Of a stretch of DNA of 16,280 nt, positions 13,096 through 16,280 are shown one piece after another. The position numbers and the translations under genes were made by a program. This DNA is from Verrucomicrobiales bacterium. GTDB lineage: Bacteria; Verrucomicrobiota; Verrucomicrobiia; Limisphaerales; UBA1100. Below the pieces are notes generated by a model, which worked only from the letters and a program-made list of their open reading frames with translations, had not been told where the DNA came from and ran no database searches. Positions within the stretch are counted from its first letter, which is position 1, and the number at the start of each line of letters is the position of its first letter. The stretch is from contig DPAW01000093.1 of NCBI GenBank assembly GCA_003517285.1, positions 1-16,280 of the forward strand, in the 5' to 3' direction.

Positions 13096-15603
13096 TTAGT
13101 CGCCGGCCACAGCGGTTTCAGCGGCCGATTTTTGCGTAAAGGTCAGTTTGTCTTCGTCGGCCGATACTTGAATCGGCTGGCCTTCGACCAGTTTGCCTCG
13201 CAAAATTTCCTCGGCCAACGGGTCCTCCATGAACCGTTCCACCGCGCGCCGCATCGGCCGCGCGCCGTACTCGGGATCGTGGCCCTTTTCCACTAGGAAA
13301 TCGCGGGCCTTTTCGTCGAGCACCAGATTGATGTCCTTTTTCTCCAGACGTTCCACGACTTTGCCGATCTCAAGATCGAGAATCTTCATCAAGGCCTGCT
13401 TGTCGAGCGCGTGGAACACGATGACATCATCGAGCCGGTTGAGAAACTCCGGACGAAACGCCTTCTTGGCTTCGTCCATGATCAGTTCCTTCATCTTCTC
13501 GTAATCGACATCCTCATCGGAATTGTTGAACCCGATCGACTTGCTCCTCTTAGCGCTCTCGGCACCTACGTTGGAAGTAAGCAAAATAATCGTGTTCCGA
13601 AAATCAACCGTGCGACCCTGGCTGTCTGTCAGCTTACCTTCCTCCAGAATCTGGAGCAGCATATTGGACACATCCGGGTGTGCCTTTTCAATCTCGTCAA
13701 AGAGCACCACCGAATACGGCCGGCGGCGCACCTGCTCGGTCAATTGACCGCCCTCTTCAAATCCGACATATCCCGGAGGCGAACCCACCAGCCGTGAGCT
13801 GGCAAATTTCTCCATGTATTCGCTCATGTCGATCTGGATCAACGCCTTGGGATCACCAAAGAGTTCCTTGGCAATCGTCTTAGCCAGCAGCGTTTTACCA
13901 ACGCCGGTAGGGCCCAGCAGCGCAAAGGCGCCGATCGGCCGGATGGGATCCTTGAGATCCGCGCGGGAACGTCGCAGTGCCTTGCTCAAAGCCTCGACGG
14001 CGTCGCTCTGGCCGATGATCGTTTCCTCCAGCGTTTTTTCCATGCTGAGGAGTTTCTTGATCTCGTCCTTCTCCATCCGCTGCAGGGGAATGCCGGTCCA
14101 CTTGGAAATTACCTGCATGATGTCCTCATCGGAAATCACCACGCGATTGTCCGCGCTGGCGACTTTCCATTCCTCCATGGAAGTCTCAAGGTTTTCCTTG
14201 GCCTGCTTTTCCTCGTCGCGCATGGCGGCGGCGCGCTCAAAATCCTGTTCCTTGATCGCCTCTTCCTTCTTCTCCTTAATCTCCTCGATCTTCTGCTCGA
14301 GTTCCTTGATCTCCGGCGGGCGAGTCATGGTTTTGATGCGAGCCCGGGAACCGGCCTCATCCATGACATCAATTGCCTTATCCGGTAGATAACGCGCCGT
14401 GATGTAGCGATCGGAAAGTTTAACAGACGCCTCAACCGCTTCATCGGAGATCTCGGCGTTATGGTGATCCTCATATTTGCCACGCAGGCCCTTGAGGATT
14501 TCCACGGCTTCATCAGTCGACGGGGCCTCCACTTTCACGGTTTGGAAACGGCGTTCTAGGGCGGCGTCTTTTTCAATGTATTTACGATACTCATTGAGCG
14601 TCGTGGCACCCACGCATTGCAGTTCTGCTCGGCTGAGTGCGGGCTTGATGATGTTGCTCGCGTCCATCGTGCCTTCCGCCGAGCCGGCGCCGACGATGGT
14701 ATGTAACTCGTCTATAAAGAGGATTACGTTCTTGGCCCGACGAATTTCATCCATCACCGCCTTAATGCGTTCCTCAAATTGTCCGCGGTATTTGGTGCCC
14801 GCCACCATTAGGGCAAGATCAAGTGTCACCACTCGTTGATCGCGCAGGAGTTCCGGCACATTGCCGGCTACAATTTCTTGGGCGAGCCCTTCAACAATCG
14901 CCGTCTTTCCCACGCCGGCTTCACCGAGGAGTACGGGATTGTTCTTGGTGCGGCGGCAGAGAATCTGGATGACGCGCTCGATTTCGTCGGCCCGGCCGAT
15001 TACCGGATCCATCTCGCCTTTGCGCGCGATCTCGGTGAGATCGCGTCCGAAGGCGCGCAGCGCGGGCGTCTTATTGCCCTTTTTGCCGCCCTTTGTCGGC
15101 GCGGTCTCCTCGCCTTCCTCTTCCTCCTCCATCTCCTCATCGCTCATGGTGAAGTTGGGATCGAGTTCCTTGAGAATTTCTTGGCGGGTTTGTTCGATAT
15201 CAATGTCGAGGTTCTTAAGCACGCGCGCGGCCACTCCGTCGCCTTCACGCAGGAGCCCCAGCAAAATGTGCTCGGTACCCACGTAGGTGTGCTGCAGTTG
15301 CTTGGCTTCCTTGGAGGCAAGGTTCAGAACCTTCTTCACGCGCGGGGTGTAGGGAATGTTGCCGACCTGTTTTTGGTCCGGGCCCGTGCCGACTTGTTTT
15401 TCCACCTCAAGCCGCACCGTCTCCAAATCGAGTCCCATCTTCTGGAGCACGTTAACCGCCACGCCCTGCCCAAGCTTGATGAGCCCAAGCAGCAAATGCT
15501 CCGTGCCCACAAAGTTGTGGTTAAATCGGTCCGCCTCCTTGCGCGCCAACGCCAGCACCTGCTGCGCTCGCGGCGTAAAATTGCTCATGCCCTCGTCACT
15601 CAT
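13096..15603 (-). CDS. clpC: ClpC AAA+ unfoldase
   Basis: Hsp100 ring ATPase that unfolds proteins and feeds them to ClpP. The 835 residues hold two N-terminal Clp repeats with GTEHLLLGL (Glu35) and GTEHILLGL (Glu111), matching the two glutamates that bind phosphoarginine in Bacillus ClpC. A very acidic linker (about 153-166) follows, then D1 with Walker A GEAGVGKT (227-234) and FIDEL (296-300), a UVR-like middle region (about 445-473, [15 protein letters not shown]), and D2 with GPTGVGKT (564-571) and LFDEIE (634-639). The IGF loop (690-692) fits ClpP docking. A start at the in-frame ATG 15588 ([10 protein letters not shown]) is an equally good choice; neither ATG has a convincing Shine-Dalgarno sequence. 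The 118-bp gap after mcsB contains an AT-rich run just before the ATG that may hold a promoter, but no clear -35/-10 pair is seen. Confidence 0.96.
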   Translation of the reverse strand: MSDEGMSNFTPRAQQVLALARKEADRFNHNFVGTEHLLLGLIKLGQGVAVNVLQKMGLDLETVRLEVEKQVGTGPDQKQVGNIPYTPRVKKVLNLASKEAKQLQHTYVGTEHILLGLLREGDGVAARVLKNLDIDIEQTRQEILKELDPNFTMSDEEMEEEEEGEETAPTKGGKKGNKTPALRAFGRDLTEIARKGEMDPVIGRADEIERVIQILCRRTKNNPVLLGEAGVGKTAIVEGLAQEIVAGNVPELLRDQRVVTLDLALMVAGTKYRGQFEERIKAVMDEIRRAKNVILFIDELHTIVGAGSAEGTMDASNIIKPALSRAELQCVGATTLNEYRKYIEKDAALERRFQTVKVEAPSTDEAVEILKGLRGKYEDHHNAEISDEAVEASVKLSDRYITARYLPDKAIDVMDEAGSRARIKTMTRPPEIKELEQKIEEIKEKKEEAIKEQDFERAAAMRDEEKQAKENLETSMEEWKVASADNRVVISDEDIMQVISKWTGIPLQRMEKDEIKKLLSMEKTLEETIIGQSDAVEALSKALRRSRADLKDPIRPIGAFALLGPTGVGKTLLAKTIAKELFGDPKALIQIDMSEYMEKFASSRLVGSPPGYVGFEEGGQLTEQVRRRPYSVVLFDEIEKAHPDVSNMLLQILEEGKLTDSQGRTVDFRNTIILLTSNVGAESAKRSKSIGFNNSDEDVDYEKMKELIMDEAKKAFRPEFLNRLDDVIVFHALDKQALMKILDLEIGKVVERLEKKDINLVLDEKARDFLVEKGHDPEYGARPMRRAVERFMEDPLAEEILRGKLVEGQPIQVSADEDKLTFTQKSAAETAVAGD

Positions 15604-15721
15604 CGCTCAAAATTTAATTTAACTGAAATCCCCGTTTTCGTCCAGCAATCCAAATGCCAACTTATGCCCAGCAAAGCGTAAAACCCTAAAGAATTGGACG
15701 GAATCTGGGAGCTTTCCCTTC

Positions 15722-16280
15722 CTATTCGCTCACCTGCGGCCCCTGCACCCCGCTCAGACGGCTGCGAAGCAAATCCGCCCGGTGCACGTCGCGTTCTTCA
15801 CCGGACAATTTTTCCCCCACCAACTGCTGCAAATGCGCCGGTTGCGTAATCAAAAAGAGCTCATCCACCACCGAGGTCTTCAATTCATCGAACATACCCA
15901 GCTTCACGCCGAGGCGGATCAGCGACAATTGGTTCATCGATTCCTTGCTGCTCACGATATGAGCATTGGCCAGCGCGCCGTACGCGCGACCGATGTGGTT
16001 GAACAATTCCTTCGGTTTCCCCTGCTGCAACGTCCCTCGTGCGTTGGTCTCGTGCTCGATAATCTGCAGCACCACCTTATGAATCCGCTCAATGATATCC
16101 GCCTCGCTCTCGCCCAACGTCATTTGGTTGGACACCTGAAAAATATGCCCGAGCGCCTCGGTACCTTCCCCGTATAACCCGCGCACCGCATGACCCAGCT
16201 TTGTCACTGCCTGCACGATTTGGTTCACCTGATCCGTCAACACCAAGCCCGGTAAGTGCAACATCGCACTAACGCGGATG
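15722..16280 (-). CDS. mcsB: Protein-arginine kinase McsB, C-terminal part (runs off the right edge)
   Basis: ATP:guanido-phosphotransferase-type kinase that phosphorylates arginines and so marks proteins for ClpCP. The visible 185 codons enter at IRVSAMLHLPGLVLTDQVNQ, the family's conserved catalytic-core segment, continue through NQMTLGESEADIIERI, and end with GEERDVHRADLLRSRLSG. RDVHRA matches the RDxxRA phosphoarginine-binding allosteric motif of McsB, which separates it from animal creatine and arginine kinases. The Met at 16264 is internal: the frame stays open to the window edge and the residues before it belong to the same motif. The adaptor mcsA would be expected just upstream, outside the window. 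The gene precedes clpC by 118 bp, the same order as in the Firmicute ctsR-mcsA-mcsB-clpC operon. Confidence 0.9.
   Translation of the reverse strand, partial: IRVSAMLHLPGLVLTDQVNQIVQAVTKLGHAVRGLYGEGTEALGHIFQVSNQMTLGESEADIIERIHKVVLQIIEHETNARGTLQQGKPKELFNHIGRAYGALANAHIVSSKESMNQLSLIRLGVKLGMFDELKTSVVDELFLITQPAHLQQLVGEKLSGEERDVHRADLLRSRLSGVQGPQVSE

Noticed and set aside
14836..15681. Open frame of about 280 codons on the plus strand opposite clpC.
   Set aside because: The minus strand encodes an unmistakable, full-length ClpC. The plus frame has no recognisable motif and reflects codon bias of the opposite gene.
15722..16264. Complete small gene starting at ATG 16264.
   Set aside because: The frame stays open to the window edge, and the residues before this Met (IRVSA) belong to the conserved McsB core, so it is an internal Met of a partial gene.
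1..16280. CRISPR array, tRNA or rRNA genes, insertion sequences, prophage or defence genes.
   Set aside because: No direct-repeat/spacer pattern, tRNA-like fold, transposase or integrase motif or terminal inverted repeats were seen on reading both strands.

Overview
The window (about 16.3 kb, moderately GC-rich, densely coding, no RNA genes or mobile elements seen) looks like chromosome from a double-membrane bacterium of the Planctomycetota-Verrucomicrobiota-Chlamydiota group, most likely a verrucomicrobiote. This is inferred from the gene mix: a secreted sulfatase with an FGE-type protein, an MCE lipid-transport operon (so an outer membrane), an mcsB-clpC pair outside Firmicutes, a HemQ-type chlorite-dismutase-fold protein and a small single-RRM protein. 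No taxonomic marker is complete enough to settle it. Few genes have a clear Shine-Dalgarno sequence; the sulfatase and mlaE are the best exceptions.

Layout. 1-727 (minus): the 5' part of hisS downstream of an HU/IHF-type DNA-binding protein. 728-909 is non-coding and holds a candidate promoter, a perfect 9-bp-arm palindrome and a strong intrinsic terminator. 910-4603 (minus): an M48 zinc-protease lipoprotein, an atypical Nramp-like membrane transporter and a HemQ-like coproheme decarboxylase. 4792-6327 (plus): an exported sulfatase-fold protein whose modifiable active-site Cys is Gly. 6329-7622 (minus): a small one-helix membrane protein translationally coupled to a lipoprotein formylglycine-generating-enzyme homologue that keeps both catalytic cysteines. 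7708-8674 (plus): rsmI and an RRM protein. 8671-16280 (minus): one long run read mcsB (partial), clpC, mlaE, mlaF, mlaD, a DUF2007-like protein and a GlcD-type FAD oxidase. From mlaE onward the genes overlap or abut (TAATG, ATGA, 1-nt gap, 20-nt overlap).

How the genes fit together. McsB marks proteins with phosphoarginine and ClpC reads that mark; the RDxxRA allosteric motif of McsB and both glutamates of the ClpC N-domain are present. MlaE (permease), MlaF (ATPase) and MlaD (MCE substrate-binding protein) form an inner-membrane phospholipid transporter. MlaD carries an unusual C-terminal array of 32-residue helical repeats.

The observations most worth a second look are the sulfatase/FGE pair (an intact modifying enzyme beside a sulfatase that cannot be modified), the MlaD repeats, and the Nramp-like protein, which has replaced metal-binding motifs and a roughly 105-residue soluble insertion. 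I did not find a wholly new multi-gene defence or mobile system here.
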